A DNA stretch of 64,000 nucleotides from contig JAJRXK010000020.1 of NCBI GenBank assembly GCA_024276305.1, positions 1 through 64,000 of the forward strand, written 5' to 3'. Origin of the DNA: Candidatus Krumholzibacteriota bacterium. GTDB taxonomy: Bacteria; Krumholzibacteriota; Krumholzibacteriia; JAJRXK01. This document shows, one piece after another, positions 16,662 through 25,697 of this stretch. The translations under genes and the position numbers were made by a program. The notes below the pieces were generated by a model. It worked only from the letters and a program-made list of their open reading frames with translations. It searched no databases and was not told where the DNA came from. The stretch's first letter is position 1. Every line of letters begins with the position of its first letter.

Positions 16662-17801
16662 GTGTCGTCTCCCCATTCCCCTCTGCGGATCATGGTCGTC
16701 CTGGGCACGCGTCCCGAAGCGATCAAGATGGCTCCGCTCATCCACGAACTCCGACGACACCCAGCGGATTTCGACACCTCGGTGGTGAGTACGGGCCAAC
16801 ACCGTGAGATGCTGCGTCCGATGCTCGACCTCTTCGAGATCGCCCTCACCGCGGACCTCGACCTCCAGAAGCCGGGCCAGACTCTGGAGCATGTCATCTC
16901 CTCGGTGCTCACCCGATTGCCGGAGATCATCGAAGAACACCGTCCCGAAGTCCTCGTCGCCCAGGGAGACACCGCCACCACCTTCGCGGCGTCCTTGGCC
17001 GCATTCTTCCGGGATGTGCGCGTGGTCCACCTCGAGGCGGGCCTGCGCACCGACGACCGCCGCGAGCCCTTTCCCGAGGAGATGAACCGAAGGCTCACCT
17101 CCCGCTTGGCCGACCTCCATCTCGCCCCCACCGAAAAGGCTGCGCAAGCGCTGCGCCTCGAGGGCATCCCTTCCGATCGCATCGTCCTCACCGGCAACAC
17201 GGTCATCGATGCCCTGCGATGGCTCCGAAGCCACCAGTCCGCCGCGGTCGCAGAATCGGCGGCCGAGGCCCTTCGGGGAATCGACTTGGAAGAGCGCCGT
17301 CTCTGCGTGGTGACGGGCCATCGACGCGAATCCTTCGGCGAACCCTTCCGCGATTTCTGCCGGGCCCTGGTGGAAGCGACCCGCCGACACCCGGACCTCG
17401 AGGTCGTCTACCCGGTCCACCTCAACCCCCAAGTCCAAGCCCCGGTCCACGAACTCCTGGGCCAACACCCCCACATCCACCTCCTAGAACCGGTCTCCTA
17501 CCCTGCAATGGTGGGCCTGCTCGAACGAGCCTCGGTGGTGATCACCGACTCGGGGGGAATCCAGGAAGAAGCCCCCAGCTTCGGCGTCCCGGTGTTGGTG
17601 ACCCGGGAGCGGACGGAACGGACCGAAGGAGTCGAGGCTGGGGTCTCGGTGCTGGTGGGAACGGACCCCGAGCGCATCCTGGCCGCCCTCGACGAGGCCC
17701 TCCGCCGCGGCCTGAGCCCGAATGTCCGCAACCCCTTCGGGGATGGCCATGCAGCCCAGAAGTCGGTGGACGCGATCCGACGCACCTTCGGGCCAGCCTA
17801 G
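16662..17801 (+). CDS. wecB: UDP-N-acetylglucosamine 2-epimerase
   Basis: A protein of 379 residues, normal for non-hydrolysing UDP-GlcNAc 2-epimerases. Signatures seen are MVVLGTRPEAIKMAPLI, VAQGDTATTFAASLAAFF, VVHLEAGLRTDDRREPFPEE, LTGNTVIDALRW and SGGIQEEAPSFGVPVLV. It converts UDP-GlcNAc to UDP-ManNAc for surface glycans in the cytoplasm. The GTG at 16662 has GAGG 5 bp upstream; the ATG at 16692 would drop 10 residues and is also possible. It is a single gene away from the main polysaccharide operon, converging on a GT2 gene. Confidence 0.95.
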   Translation: MSSPHSPLRIMVVLGTRPEAIKMAPLIHELRRHPADFDTSVVSTGQHREMLRPMLDLFEIALTADLDLQKPGQTLEHVISSVLTRLPEIIEEHRPEVLVAQGDTATTFAASLAAFFRDVRVVHLEAGLRTDDRREPFPEEMNRRLTSRLADLHLAPTEKAAQALRLEGIPSDRIVLTGNTVIDALRWLRSHQSAAVAESAAEALRGIDLEERRLCVVTGHRRESFGEPFRDFCRALVEATRRHPDLEVVYPVHLNPQVQAPVHELLGQHPHIHLLEPVSYPAMVGLLERASVVITDSGGIQEEAPSFGVPVLVTRERTERTEGVEAGVSVLVGTDPERILAALDEALRRGLSPNVRNPFGDGHAAQKSVDAIRRTFGPA

Positions 17802-17824
17802 CGGTGGACTCGGATCCCGGGCCT

Positions 17825-19225
17825 TCAGTCCGCGGTGGTCTCGGCGGCGTAGGCCGGCCGAGTCTGTTCGAGCAATTCTCTCACCCGCGGATGCTCGGGG
17901 AGGAAGGTCGAGAGCTTCTCGAGCCAGCTCCTCGCGTTGTCGGTGAAACCGATCCCGATGAGCAGCTCGGCCCCGCCGATCCAGGCCTCGAACTCGTTCT
18001 CGTTGAGGGTCAATGCCTTGAGATAGATCTGCAGCGCTTCTTTCCTTCGCCCCTCCGCTTCGGCAATGCGAGCCAGACCGCAGAGAGGTCCGGTGTAGTC
18101 AGGATCCGCCTCGAGAGCCCGCTGGAAGAAGGTGCGGGCCCCTGCGAGATCCCCATCCGCGAGAGCGATCTCGCCCAGATAGCGCAGGGGATAGACCTCG
18201 AAGTAGGCGTCGGAGATCGGAGCCGGTTCCAGGCTTTCCCCCGGCTGCATCATGCCCTCCATCCGCTCCCGGGCCTGGATTCTGAGGCGAGCGCCTTGGT
18301 CGGCGTCCTTCTCGAAACGGGACTGTTCCAGCAGCGCCCGGCCCTCGGTGAATCGGAGGAGCGAGGCCTCCCCGAAGAATTCCTGTCCCTGCAAGCAAAT
18401 GGCTAGCGCTTCCCCATGTCGGTTCACGGCCAAGAGCGCCGAAGCATAGCGTCCGAAGAGGTCCGCTCCGTATCCCAAGTGCTCCCTCCGGTCCGAAGAC
18501 ATCTCGGCCACCAGTTCACAGCCCTGCTGCAATTCCTCCAGGATTTCCCGGAATCCTTTCACCGGTAGAATCTGCTCTTCGAGGTGCACGGACCCTTCAC
18601 AGGCGATCTGGTAGTGAAAGTAGGGCTCCTCGGGGTATTGGTGGATGGCGCGATGCAACAGCCGTTGGTTGCGCGCGCGCTTTCCCTTTTCCGTCCGATC
18701 GACGCTGCCGTGGTGGACGATCTGAATCGGGCTGGAAAGGAAGCGCCCTCCGGTTCGCATCGCGACATTGGCGATGGAGGGAGTGATCTGTTCGTGGATG
18801 GGAAAGCGATAGCGAATCTCGGGGTGATTCCGGAAGATGCGCACCTTGTCGTAGACGGTGGTGGCGCGTCCCTCGACCTCGTTGCGAATGCGCGCATAGT
18901 AGGCGATGGCGGAAGCATCGGCCAACAGCCGCCCCATCTCCACCGGCCGAATCGATTCCAGCACCTCATCGGCATCCAGAATCAGGATCCAATCGCCATA
19001 GGCCGCGGCCAATCCGGCATTGCGCGCGGCCGAAAAATCCTCGCACCAGGGGAAGTCGATGACCCGCGCTCCGTAGCCCTCGACGATGAGCCGGGTGTTG
19101 TCGGTGGAGCCGGTGTCCACGACCACCACTTCGTCGACGACGGCCAACGCGGACTTCAAGGTGCGACCGATGGTCTCTTCTTCGTCCTTGGCGATCATGC
19201 ACAGCGTGAGCGAATTCTTCTGCAT
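17825..19225 (-). CDS. family 2 glycosyltransferase with TPR-type C-terminus
   Basis: A protein of 466 residues. Residues 1-230 form a GT-A family 2 glycosyltransferase: LTLCMIAKDEEETIGRTLKS, VVVVDTGSTDNT and the metal-binding DAD at 84-86. Residues about 230-460 form helical repeats of TPR type, for example RTFFQRALEADPDYTGPLCG and EALQIYLKALTLNENEFEAW. This GT2-TPR architecture is common in Gram-positive and delta-type bacteria (SunS-like 'SPBc2 prophage-derived glycosyltransferase' family). SunS members glycosylate peptides or proteins, so a protein acceptor is possible. A GCGAGGGAAGAG stretch precedes the ATG. Confidence 0.88.
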   Translation of the reverse strand: MQKNSLTLCMIAKDEEETIGRTLKSALAVVDEVVVVDTGSTDNTRLIVEGYGARVIDFPWCEDFSAARNAGLAAAYGDWILILDADEVLESIRPVEMGRLLADASAIAYYARIRNEVEGRATTVYDKVRIFRNHPEIRYRFPIHEQITPSIANVAMRTGGRFLSSPIQIVHHGSVDRTEKGKRARNQRLLHRAIHQYPEEPYFHYQIACEGSVHLEEQILPVKGFREILEELQQGCELVAEMSSDRREHLGYGADLFGRYASALLAVNRHGEALAICLQGQEFFGEASLLRFTEGRALLEQSRFEKDADQGARLRIQARERMEGMMQPGESLEPAPISDAYFEVYPLRYLGEIALADGDLAGARTFFQRALEADPDYTGPLCGLARIAEAEGRRKEALQIYLKALTLNENEFEAWIGGAELLIGIGFTDNARSWLEKLSTFLPEHPRVRELLEQTRPAYAAETTAD

Positions 19226-19276
19226 CTCTTCCCTCGCGATGGTTGAATCCGAACGGGGAAGGTCGCCACGACTCCG

Positions 19277-19516
19277 TCAGCGCTTTCGCCGCCGAACGAA
19301 CGCTCGATGAATCCGGCCTTCGGTCCTGAGGTCGAGAACTTCGTTCCCAGTCCCGGCACACCATGCCCGCAGGTCCAGCGGGAAGGCCAGATCGTCCGAA
19401 ACGACCTCCAGCACCGCCCCCTCGGCCATGGTCCGAACTCTGCGCGCCAACTCGATGATCGGCTGGGGGCAGAGTTCTCCCCGCGTATCGAGCGAAGGAT
19501 TCCCCGCTCGACTCAT
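19277..19516 (-). CDS. TusA-like sulfur carrier protein
   Basis: A protein of 79 residues with the TusA/SirA/YedF signature LDTRGELCPQPIIELARRV. The sulfur-carrying Cys is at about 16 in a CPxP motif. The predicted beta-alpha-beta fold and length match the family. It overlaps the stop of the upstream PP-loop gene by ATGA, so the two are co-translated. The likely role is passing persulfide sulfur to the partner enzyme for tRNA thiolation or a related reaction; the pairing is the basis for that inference. Confidence 0.9.
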   Translation of the reverse strand: MSRAGNPSLDTRGELCPQPIIELARRVRTMAEGAVLEVVSDDLAFPLDLRAWCAGTGNEVLDLRTEGRIHRAFVRRRKR

Positions 19517-20577
19517 CGCAAGATCCAGGCCTCACAGGCCTCCGGAGTCGCGGGCTGCACCGCGATCTCCGTCTCGTGATCGGGTGCACTCAACTCGACG
19601 ACCACTCGGGCTTCCCCTCGCCCCTTGCCGTAGCGGGCCAGCACCGACGCCGCCACTTCGAGGTCCTCGGCCTCGGGCAATTCACCATCCCGCAGGCTCA
19701 CGAGTGCGGTGGCCCCCTTGTGCGCGGTGGCCACGAGGCGAGCGTGACGGCTGCGGAAGCGGTCGAGGAAGAGATTCTCCTCTTCGAAGCGGCCCACGAT
19801 AAGCCGACCTCCCCGGGGCAGACGAAAGTGCCGGCCGACCTTGCAGAGCAGAAGATCCTCCTGCTCCACCTCGGTCCGATCGTGATCGCGGAGGAGATCG
19901 AAGACCCGTCGAGCGTAGTTGGCGTCGGTCAGATAGCAGCACCCTCCCGCCGGTTGGGGGTAGTCGACCACTCCCAGTTGCTCCGCCAACTCGATCTGCG
20001 GATTGCGATCCCGACCGTGGAATCCCTTCAACTGATCGCGGTCGAGGATCCCGACCTTCTCGGGCCAAGTGGGAGCGAGGAGCTTGGCGGACAGGGGCCG
20101 GACCAGCCGATCTCCGAGTCCGCACTCCGCATCGATGATGCGCATGGCCCGTCGATGCTGACTCTTGGGACGCTGACCCAATACCTCGCCGGTGAAGACG
20201 AAATCTGCGCCCACCTCGGCCATGAACTCCCGCGCCTTCTGGAGCATGAAAATGCGGCAGTCCACACAGGGATTGAGATTCTTTCCGAAGCCGAAGCGCG
20301 GGCGACGCAGCACTTCCATGTACTCGGTGGAGATGTCGATGATCTCCACCGGCACCTGCAGATCGGCTCCGGCCCGAAGCGCCTCGTTGCGGAGTTTCTC
20401 CGGCCGCGCGTCCTTGCGTCCGATCATCCGCTGATGATCGGTCATGCAGAAGCCGGTGCTGAAATTCACCCCGATGACCTCGATCCCCTGCCGCAACACG
20501 AGCGCCAGGGCCAGGCTGCTGTCGAGGCCACCCGAGAGCATGGCGACCGCTTTGGCGCGGGAAACTTCCTGGGGCAT
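19513..20577 (-). CDS. PP-loop ATPase, tRNA thiolation enzyme-like
   Basis: A protein of 354 residues. The ATP-pyrophosphatase PP-loop is SGGLDSS at about 15-21. Possible catalytic cysteines are in NPCVDCRIFML and AGGCCYLTD. The C-terminal part (about 215-350), with LPRGGRLIVGRFEEENLFL, resembles the DUF814/NFACT-R module found after PP-loop domains in ThiI/MnmA-like proteins of deltaproteobacteria and relatives. It lacks the THUMP domain of classical ThiI. The coupled TusA gene downstream suggests sulfur transfer to tRNA (U8 or U34) or another acceptor. The ATG at 20577 excludes a poorly conserved 94-residue N-terminal extension. Confidence 0.8.
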   Translation of the reverse strand: MPQEVSRAKAVAMLSGGLDSSLALALVLRQGIEVIGVNFSTGFCMTDHQRMIGRKDARPEKLRNEALRAGADLQVPVEIIDISTEYMEVLRRPRFGFGKNLNPCVDCRIFMLQKAREFMAEVGADFVFTGEVLGQRPKSQHRRAMRIIDAECGLGDRLVRPLSAKLLAPTWPEKVGILDRDQLKGFHGRDRNPQIELAEQLGVVDYPQPAGGCCYLTDANYARRVFDLLRDHDRTEVEQEDLLLCKVGRHFRLPRGGRLIVGRFEEENLFLDRFRSRHARLVATAHKGATALVSLRDGELPEAEDLEVAASVLARYGKGRGEARVVVELSAPDHETEIAVQPATPEACEAWILR

Positions 20578-20689
20578 GTGGGGTCCTGAGCTCGAGGGAC
20601 GGGGTGCTAGATGCCCGAGACTACGGCCGCGGCGCCCAGCTGGCAAATCCGGGCCTTGCTGCCGGCGGCATCGGCGGTAGACTGGGCTC

Positions 20690-21202
20690 ATGAGAAGCCA
20701 ACGGGTCCGCTCCGACCTTCCCCCCATCATCGGGATTCTCGAGAACCTGCGCAGCCTCTGGAATGTGGGAAGCATCTTCCGCAGCGCCGACGGGGCCGGG
20801 ATCGAGAGACTCCTGCTCTGCGGATTCACCGGACATCCTCCGCGCAAGGAAATCTCCAAAACGGCCCTCGGGGCCGAGACCGCGGTCGATTGGGAATACT
20901 GGTCCTCGGCAGCCCAAGCCTGTCAATTCCTGCGAGAAGAGGGCTATGAGGTGCTGGCCCTGGAAACCGGCTCGCAGAGCCGGATCCTCTCCGAAATCGA
21001 GATTCCTTCCCGGGTGGCCTTCGTCGTGGGCAACGAAGTCGAAGGGATCTCCCCCGAGACTCTCGCCGCCTGCGACGGCCGAATCCGTCTGCCGATGCTG
21101 GGACAGAAGGACTCCCTGAACGTCGCGGTCGCCTTCGGAATCGCTTCCTACATGTTGCGCGGTCGCAGTCTCGACCTGGCGTCACCGGCGATCCCCGGCT
21201 GA
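20690..21202 (+). CDS. SpoU/TrmH-family RNA methyltransferase
   Basis: A protein of 170 residues with the three SPOUT motifs: ENLRSLWNVGSIFRSADGAG (motif 1), FVVGNEVEGIS (motif 2) and LPMLGQKDSLNVAVAFGIA (motif 3). It is a short catalytic domain without the N-terminal RNA-binding extension of RlmB/TsnR, like TrmL or stand-alone SpoU proteins. It transfers a methyl group from SAM to 2'-OH of tRNA or rRNA. The exact nucleotide is not predictable here. It is convergent with adenosine deaminase (7 bp gap). Confidence 0.93.
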   Translation: MRSQRVRSDLPPIIGILENLRSLWNVGSIFRSADGAGIERLLLCGFTGHPPRKEISKTALGAETAVDWEYWSSAAQACQFLREEGYEVLALETGSQSRILSEIEIPSRVAFVVGNEVEGISPETLAACDGRIRLPMLGQKDSLNVAVAFGIASYMLRGRSLDLASPAIPG

Positions 21203-21209
21203 ATCCTCC

Positions 21210-22292
21210 TCAGAGTGCAATCCGGCGACGACGCGAGATCTCCTGGCCGTAGGGAATCCCCAGCGCGTGCAACTGCTCGAAGACCTCATCGAGGAGCCGG
21301 ACCCGCTCCGGGAGGGGCAGGAACGCGCTCTTGAACCCCGCCACCGCCAGCTCGACCACCTCTTCCATGGACAGGCCGAAGGTGTCCACCGCGCGCTGGA
21401 ATTCCTGGGTGGAATTGGTGGCCGAGATCAGACGGTTGTCGGTGTTGAGGGTGACTCGAAGGCCCAGGTCCATGAATCGTTTGAGAGGATGCGAGGCGAA
21501 GTCCGGAACCGCTTTGGTCTGGACATTGCTCGTGGGGCAGAGCTCGAGGGGAATGCGGTGATCATTGACGTAGTCGAGAAGATCCTGGTCCTCCACGAGC
21601 CGGACCCCATGCCCAATGCGCCGGGCACCGCAATAGTGCAGGGCCTGGTGGATACTCGCCGGCCCGAAGGCCTCCCCGGCGTGGATGGTGATGTTCACAT
21701 TGTTGTTCTGCACCAGATAGAACGCCTCCCGGTGCTCCTTGGCGGGATAGTCCCGCTCTGCCCCTGCGAGGTCGAATCCCACCACTCCTCGATCCTTCCA
21801 CCGAACCGCACACTCGGCCAGCTCGAGGGAAGCCTCCGGACTGATGTGCCGGATTCCGCAGAGAATCTGTCCGCAGCGGATCCCGAAACGGTGACGTGCC
21901 CGTTGCAATCCCGATTCCACCGCGAAGACCACTTCGTCCATGGACATGCCCTGATCCCGGTGAAGGAGCGGCGAGTAGCGAATCTCGGCGTAGAGGACGT
22001 TCTCGCGGTGAACGTCCTCCGCCAATTCGTAGGTGGCCCGGCTCAGGGCCTCGGCGTCCTGAAGTAGGGGGAGCGTGATGTCGAATACCCGGAGATACTC
22101 CTCAAGACTCCGGCATTCCAATCCGACTTCTACGATGGGTCTCAGCCCTTCGACGGAGTCGGCGGGAAGATCGATTCCGCGCTGCGAGGCGAGGGCGAGG
22201 ATGGTCTCCGGACGCAGACTCCCGTCGAGGTGCAAGTGGAGATCGGTCTTCGGGAGACGTCGCAAGAGTTCGGCGGTGGGCTGCATCATCAT
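21210..22292 (-). CDS. add: adenosine deaminase
   Basis: About 360 residues. Zinc ligands are in TDLHLHLDGSLRPETI (H19 and H21 from the first Met), the substrate loop is ITIHAGEAFGPASI, and the later motifs are CPTSNVQTKAV and LNTDNRLISATNSTQEF. The sequence is closest to bacterial adenosine deaminases with TDNR in place of TDDP. It hydrolyses adenosine to inosine for purine salvage. Three consecutive ATG codons (22292, 22289, 22286) directly follow GCGAGG; the third has the best spacing, so the true N-terminus may be two residues shorter. A divergent K+ channel gene starts 71 bp away. Confidence 0.92.
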   Translation of the reverse strand: MMMQPTAELLRRLPKTDLHLHLDGSLRPETILALASQRGIDLPADSVEGLRPIVEVGLECRSLEEYLRVFDITLPLLQDAEALSRATYELAEDVHRENVLYAEIRYSPLLHRDQGMSMDEVVFAVESGLQRARHRFGIRCGQILCGIRHISPEASLELAECAVRWKDRGVVGFDLAGAERDYPAKEHREAFYLVQNNNVNITIHAGEAFGPASIHQALHYCGARRIGHGVRLVEDQDLLDYVNDHRIPLELCPTSNVQTKAVPDFASHPLKRFMDLGLRVTLNTDNRLISATNSTQEFQRAVDTFGLSMEEVVELAVAGFKSAFLPLPERVRLLDEVFEQLHALGIPYGQEISRRRRIAL

Positions 22293-22363
22293 CCTCGCTT
22301 GAGTCGAGCCAGAGTCGCTGGCAGGATAGGCCCACGATCCATCAGACTCAACCGATAGCCGCA

Positions 22364-23416
22364 ATGAAGGAGCCTTTCCGCGTGGCAACCCCTTCGCCGA
22401 AGTACTCCGGTCTCTCTGGGAGCGGACTGCGTCTGCCCATCTTCCTCGCCACCAGTCTCACCCTCTTCGGAGGCATTGGATTCCGCGTCATCGAGGGCTG
22501 GGGCTGGATCGACTCCTTCTACATGGTGTTCATCACCCTCAGCACGGTGGGCTTCTCCGAAGTCCACCCCTTGTCCTCGGCGGGGCAGCTCTGGACCCTC
22601 GTGCTCATCATCGGGGGTGTGGGGACCATCGGCTACTTGGTTGCTCGGCTCTTCGAAGTCCTCATGGAGGGCTCTCTCAACGGCCTCAGGAGGTATCGTC
22701 AGATGCGCAAGTACATCGAGTCCGTCGAAGGACACACCATCATCTGCGGTTTCGGGCGAGTCGGACGGCAAGTCGTGAGCGACTTCCTGAAGGCCCAGAA
22801 GAGCATCGTGGTCGTGGACGCAGCGGATACCTCGGAGGATCTGGCCGCTCTCGACGTGCCCCACGTCATCGGGAGTGCCCAGGACGAATCGGTGCTGATC
22901 GAAGCGGGAATCGAGAGAGCGGCGGGGCTGGTCTCGGCCGTGGACTCGGACACGGTGAATGTGTTCATCACGCTCACCGCCCGTCAGCTCAATCCCGACT
23001 TGCGCATCATCGCCCGCGCCAGCAACAACGACACCGCCAAGAAACTCAAGCTCGTCGGCGCCGAACGGGTGGTTTCTCCCTATATCGCCAGCGGACGTCG
23101 CATGGCCCATCTAGCGCTGAGACCCCAGGCGGTGGATTTCTTCGATGTGCTGAGCGATCCGGTGCGCGAACTCCAAGTCGAGATGCACGAAATCGAGATC
23201 GGTGCGGACAGCCAACTCGCGGGCCGAACTCTCCGCGACGTGGATCTCCGCCGCACCACCGGGACCATCGCCGTCGCCCTGCGCAACGGCGGGGAGATCG
23301 AGGTGAATCCCGACCCCGACGCCCGCATGGAAGTCGGCTGCCGACTGGTGGCCATGGGCACGGCCGAGCAGTGCTCGAAACTGGAGGCCCTCAATCAGGC
23401 ACCGACGACGAGGTGA
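22364..23416 (+). CDS. two-TM potassium channel with TrkA-type RCK domains
   Basis: A protein of 350 residues with MthK-like architecture. TM1 is about 22-43, the pore loop has the selectivity-filter-like TVGFSE at 61-66, and TM2 is about 74-97. A TrkA-N/RCK domain (HTIICGFGRVGRQVVSDFL, about 123-140) and a TrkA-C domain (about 255-340) follow. The filter reads GFS where the canonical sequence is GYG; similar variants occur in this bacterial subfamily. Predicted role is ligand-gated K+ flux in the inner membrane. The 3' end overlaps the convergent glcF gene by 22 bp. Confidence 0.9.
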   Translation: MKEPFRVATPSPKYSGLSGSGLRLPIFLATSLTLFGGIGFRVIEGWGWIDSFYMVFITLSTVGFSEVHPLSSAGQLWTLVLIIGGVGTIGYLVARLFEVLMEGSLNGLRRYRQMRKYIESVEGHTIICGFGRVGRQVVSDFLKAQKSIVVVDAADTSEDLAALDVPHVIGSAQDESVLIEAGIERAAGLVSAVDSDTVNVFITLTARQLNPDLRIIARASNNDTAKKLKLVGAERVVSPYIASGRRMAHLALRPQAVDFFDVLSDPVRELQVEMHEIEIGADSQLAGRTLRDVDLRRTTGTIAVALRNGGEIEVNPDPDARMEVGCRLVAMGTAEQCSKLEALNQAPTTR

Positions 23417-24597
23417 TCCGCCAGGAAGCAGGCGATGTGGGTCACGGGAATCCGAGTGCCCGCCTCGAGGAAGAACTCGCATCCGGGATTGGCAGTGAGG
23501 ATCAGTTCGGGGTGGGATTCGAGGAGAACGCGAAGCTTCTCCTGGCGCTGGCGCACTGCAAGTTCGGGTTGGGTCAGGGAATAGCTCCCCGCACTCCCAC
23601 AGCAGAGACCCTCTCCGGCCGCTTCGACCAGGTCCAGACCCGGCACCAACTTCAGGAGTTCTTTGCCCTCGTCCCGCAGGCCCTGCGCGTGCTGGTGATG
23701 GCAGGGGTTCTGGTAGACCACCCGCTGTCGGCAGGGGCGAAAACGCAGGTCCCCGCGGTGTCGCCACAGCCACACCAGAAGGTCCTCGCTGCGGGCTCCG
23801 AGTTCGTGGGCCCGACTTCGTTCGGGATCCTCGGGTGCAAAGACCGATGCCTGCTCGCGGAAGAACGCGCTGCACCCCGCACTCGGGATCACCACCGTCT
23901 CCACACCTTCGAAGGCCCGCAGGTTCTGCCGCACCAATTCGCGGGCCCGCCTCGCCGAAGCTTGATGATGACTCAATGCCCCGCAGCAGCCCTGGTCGGG
24001 GGGAACCCAGGCCTCCACTCCGGTCGCCCGCAACAGACGCAGAGTGGCGGTCAGAACCTCGGGCTCGAAGACCCATTGGGCGCACCCTCTCAGGACGGCC
24101 ACTGGCCCCACCGTCGTCGCCGGACTTCGCGGCCACCGGGGACGGCGCTGGGGCAGAGCGAAGAGGGCCTGATGCAGGGCCCGCGGGCGGCTGGGAAACC
24201 AGCCGCGCACCGCCCCTCCGAGCCAGGCTCCTCCCGCGAGGAGGCGCGGTCGACTCAAGACCTGGTCGACGAGCCAGCGCCCGAAGCGTGACCCCAGCTC
24301 TTGCGGCGGCGGAGCCTGCAGCCGAGCCTGGAACAGGAGATCGCCATAGGGCACGCCCGAGGGACAGATGCTCTGGCAGGCCAGGCATCCCAGGCAGCGA
24401 TCGAGAGGACCGAGATCGGCTCCTTGGACCCCTTCGCGCAGCACCTGGCCCATGAGCCCCAGCCGCCCCCGGGGACTCTCGACCTCATCCCCCGTGAGTC
24501 GATAGGTCGGACAGTCGTTGAGACAGAGCCCACAGTGAATGCACTGGCGGAGCCAGAGGTCGAGGGCATCCACCCCGCCGTCGCGCGGCCCCTTCAT
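23395..24597 (-). CDS. glcF: glycolate oxidase iron-sulfur subunit
   Basis: A protein of 400 residues. There are two ferredoxin-type 4Fe-4S motifs: C19, C22, C25, C29 (CIHCGLCLNDCP) and C68, C71, C74, C78 (CLGCLACQSICP). Two CCG domains follow, with QGCCGALSHHQ and EGLCCGSAGSY. This is the GlcF layout. With GlcD and GlcE it forms a membrane-associated glycolate (or D-lactate type) dehydrogenase passing electrons toward quinone. Its ATG overlaps the glcE stop (ATGA). It is the last gene of the DUF72-cstA-glcDEF unit. Confidence 0.93.
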   Translation of the reverse strand: MKGPRDGGVDALDLWLRQCIHCGLCLNDCPTYRLTGDEVESPRGRLGLMGQVLREGVQGADLGPLDRCLGCLACQSICPSGVPYGDLLFQARLQAPPPQELGSRFGRWLVDQVLSRPRLLAGGAWLGGAVRGWFPSRPRALHQALFALPQRRPRWPRSPATTVGPVAVLRGCAQWVFEPEVLTATLRLLRATGVEAWVPPDQGCCGALSHHQASARRARELVRQNLRAFEGVETVVIPSAGCSAFFREQASVFAPEDPERSRAHELGARSEDLLVWLWRHRGDLRFRPCRQRVVYQNPCHHQHAQGLRDEGKELLKLVPGLDLVEAAGEGLCCGSAGSYSLTQPELAVRQRQEKLRVLLESHPELILTANPGCEFFLEAGTRIPVTHIACFLADHLVVGA

Positions 24598-25697
24598 GGA
24601 CCCAACGGGGTGGGCAGAGGAGGAAAAATCTCTCCGGGATCGTAGATCTGACGCAGCCGGCCCTTCCACTCGGCCGTTCTTCCCCCTGCCGGTCGGGTCG
24701 CGGCCGGGATCGGTCCCCGATCGACGAAGGCCCGCGAAGCCATCGGACCCAATCGCCGACTCACTCGGTCCAGATCGCTGAGGTCGGCCAGGATCCACCG
24801 ATTCACTCCGGTCGCCGCATCGTGGATCCACCCTCGCCCTCCCCCCCCCGAGGCGAAGGCAGGATCCCCCTCGAAGCACTCGCGGGTGGACGCGAAGACC
24901 CGCACCAAGACCGCTGAGCTCTCGGTCCAACCCAGATCGCGGAGGATCGGCAGAGCATCGGTCGACTCCTCACCTCCCACCGCATCCGCCCAGGCCCCGA
25001 CTTCTTGCTCGCTCCCTTCGGCCAGGAGAAACCATCCTCCCCGCCCCTCCAGCCCGAGCCGAGCCAGAGCCGCGGCGTCGAGCCACCACTCCCCCACGGT
25101 GGTCGTACTGCCCCGGTCCCGCAATTGCTGGAGCCGACCAAGCGCTTCCTGGGGCGAGGACTCCGACCAGCGCAGCATCCTCGACGGGGGCCGACTCCGA
25201 CTCCGGACCACCAACTCACAGAGCCCACCCCAAGCCCCACCAGCTCCGAAATGGGGACGGAGGAGGTCGTAGCCCGCGACATTCTTCACCACTCTCGTGC
25301 CGAGCTCCAGGGGCCGCCCTCGTCCCTCGACGAGGAGAGCGGAGAGCGCGAGCTCCCTCAAGCTCCTCGCTCCACCCCCGGTCATCCCTCCCTCGCCGCG
25401 AGCGAAGGCCCCTCCGAGGGTCGTCCGATCGGGCTGGGGAAGGAGTACTCCCAATTCCAGTTCCCAGGGCCGGAGGAAGTCGTCGACCTCCGCGAAGGTG
25501 GACCCCGCTCCCACCCGCACCACGAGATCTTCGGGCCAGTGATCCACCACTCCCGCCGGAGCCCGCACCCTCGTCCTCGACCCGGTCGCGCTCCGGTCGC
25601 CTTCGCCCCAGGTCAAAGGCTGGCGCGCCTCGTAGCAGAGCTCCACCTCGCGGCGGAAGGCTTCACGATGAAGCCCAGGGGAGGAGAGATGCTTCAT
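24594..25697 (-). CDS. glcE: glycolate oxidase FAD-binding subunit
   Basis: A protein of 367 residues with a PCMH-type FAD-binding half (VRVGAGSTFAEVDDFL, LPQPDRTTLGGAFARGEGG, LGTRVVKNVAGYDLL) and a shortened substrate-cap region. The length and the missing C-terminal oxidase part identify GlcE rather than GlcD. The ATG at 25697 overlaps the glcD stop (ATGA). The C-terminus ends QIYDPGEIFPPLPTPLG, the usual GlcD/E ending. It is required with GlcD and GlcF for activity in studied species. Confidence 0.92.
   Translation of the reverse strand: MKHLSSPGLHREAFRREVELCYEARQPLTWGEGDRSATGSRTRVRAPAGVVDHWPEDLVVRVGAGSTFAEVDDFLRPWELELGVLLPQPDRTTLGGAFARGEGGMTGGGARSLRELALSALLVEGRGRPLELGTRVVKNVAGYDLLRPHFGAGGAWGGLCELVVRSRSRPPSRMLRWSESSPQEALGRLQQLRDRGSTTTVGEWWLDAAALARLGLEGRGGWFLLAEGSEQEVGAWADAVGGEESTDALPILRDLGWTESSAVLVRVFASTRECFEGDPAFASGGGGRGWIHDAATGVNRWILADLSDLDRVSRRLGPMASRAFVDRGPIPAATRPAGGRTAEWKGRLRQIYDPGEIFPPLPTPLGP

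Noticed and set aside
22544-22561. K+ channel filter TVGFSE as a non-functional pore
   Set aside because: Variants of the GYG filter are common in bacterial two-TM RCK channels, so loss of selectivity cannot be claimed.
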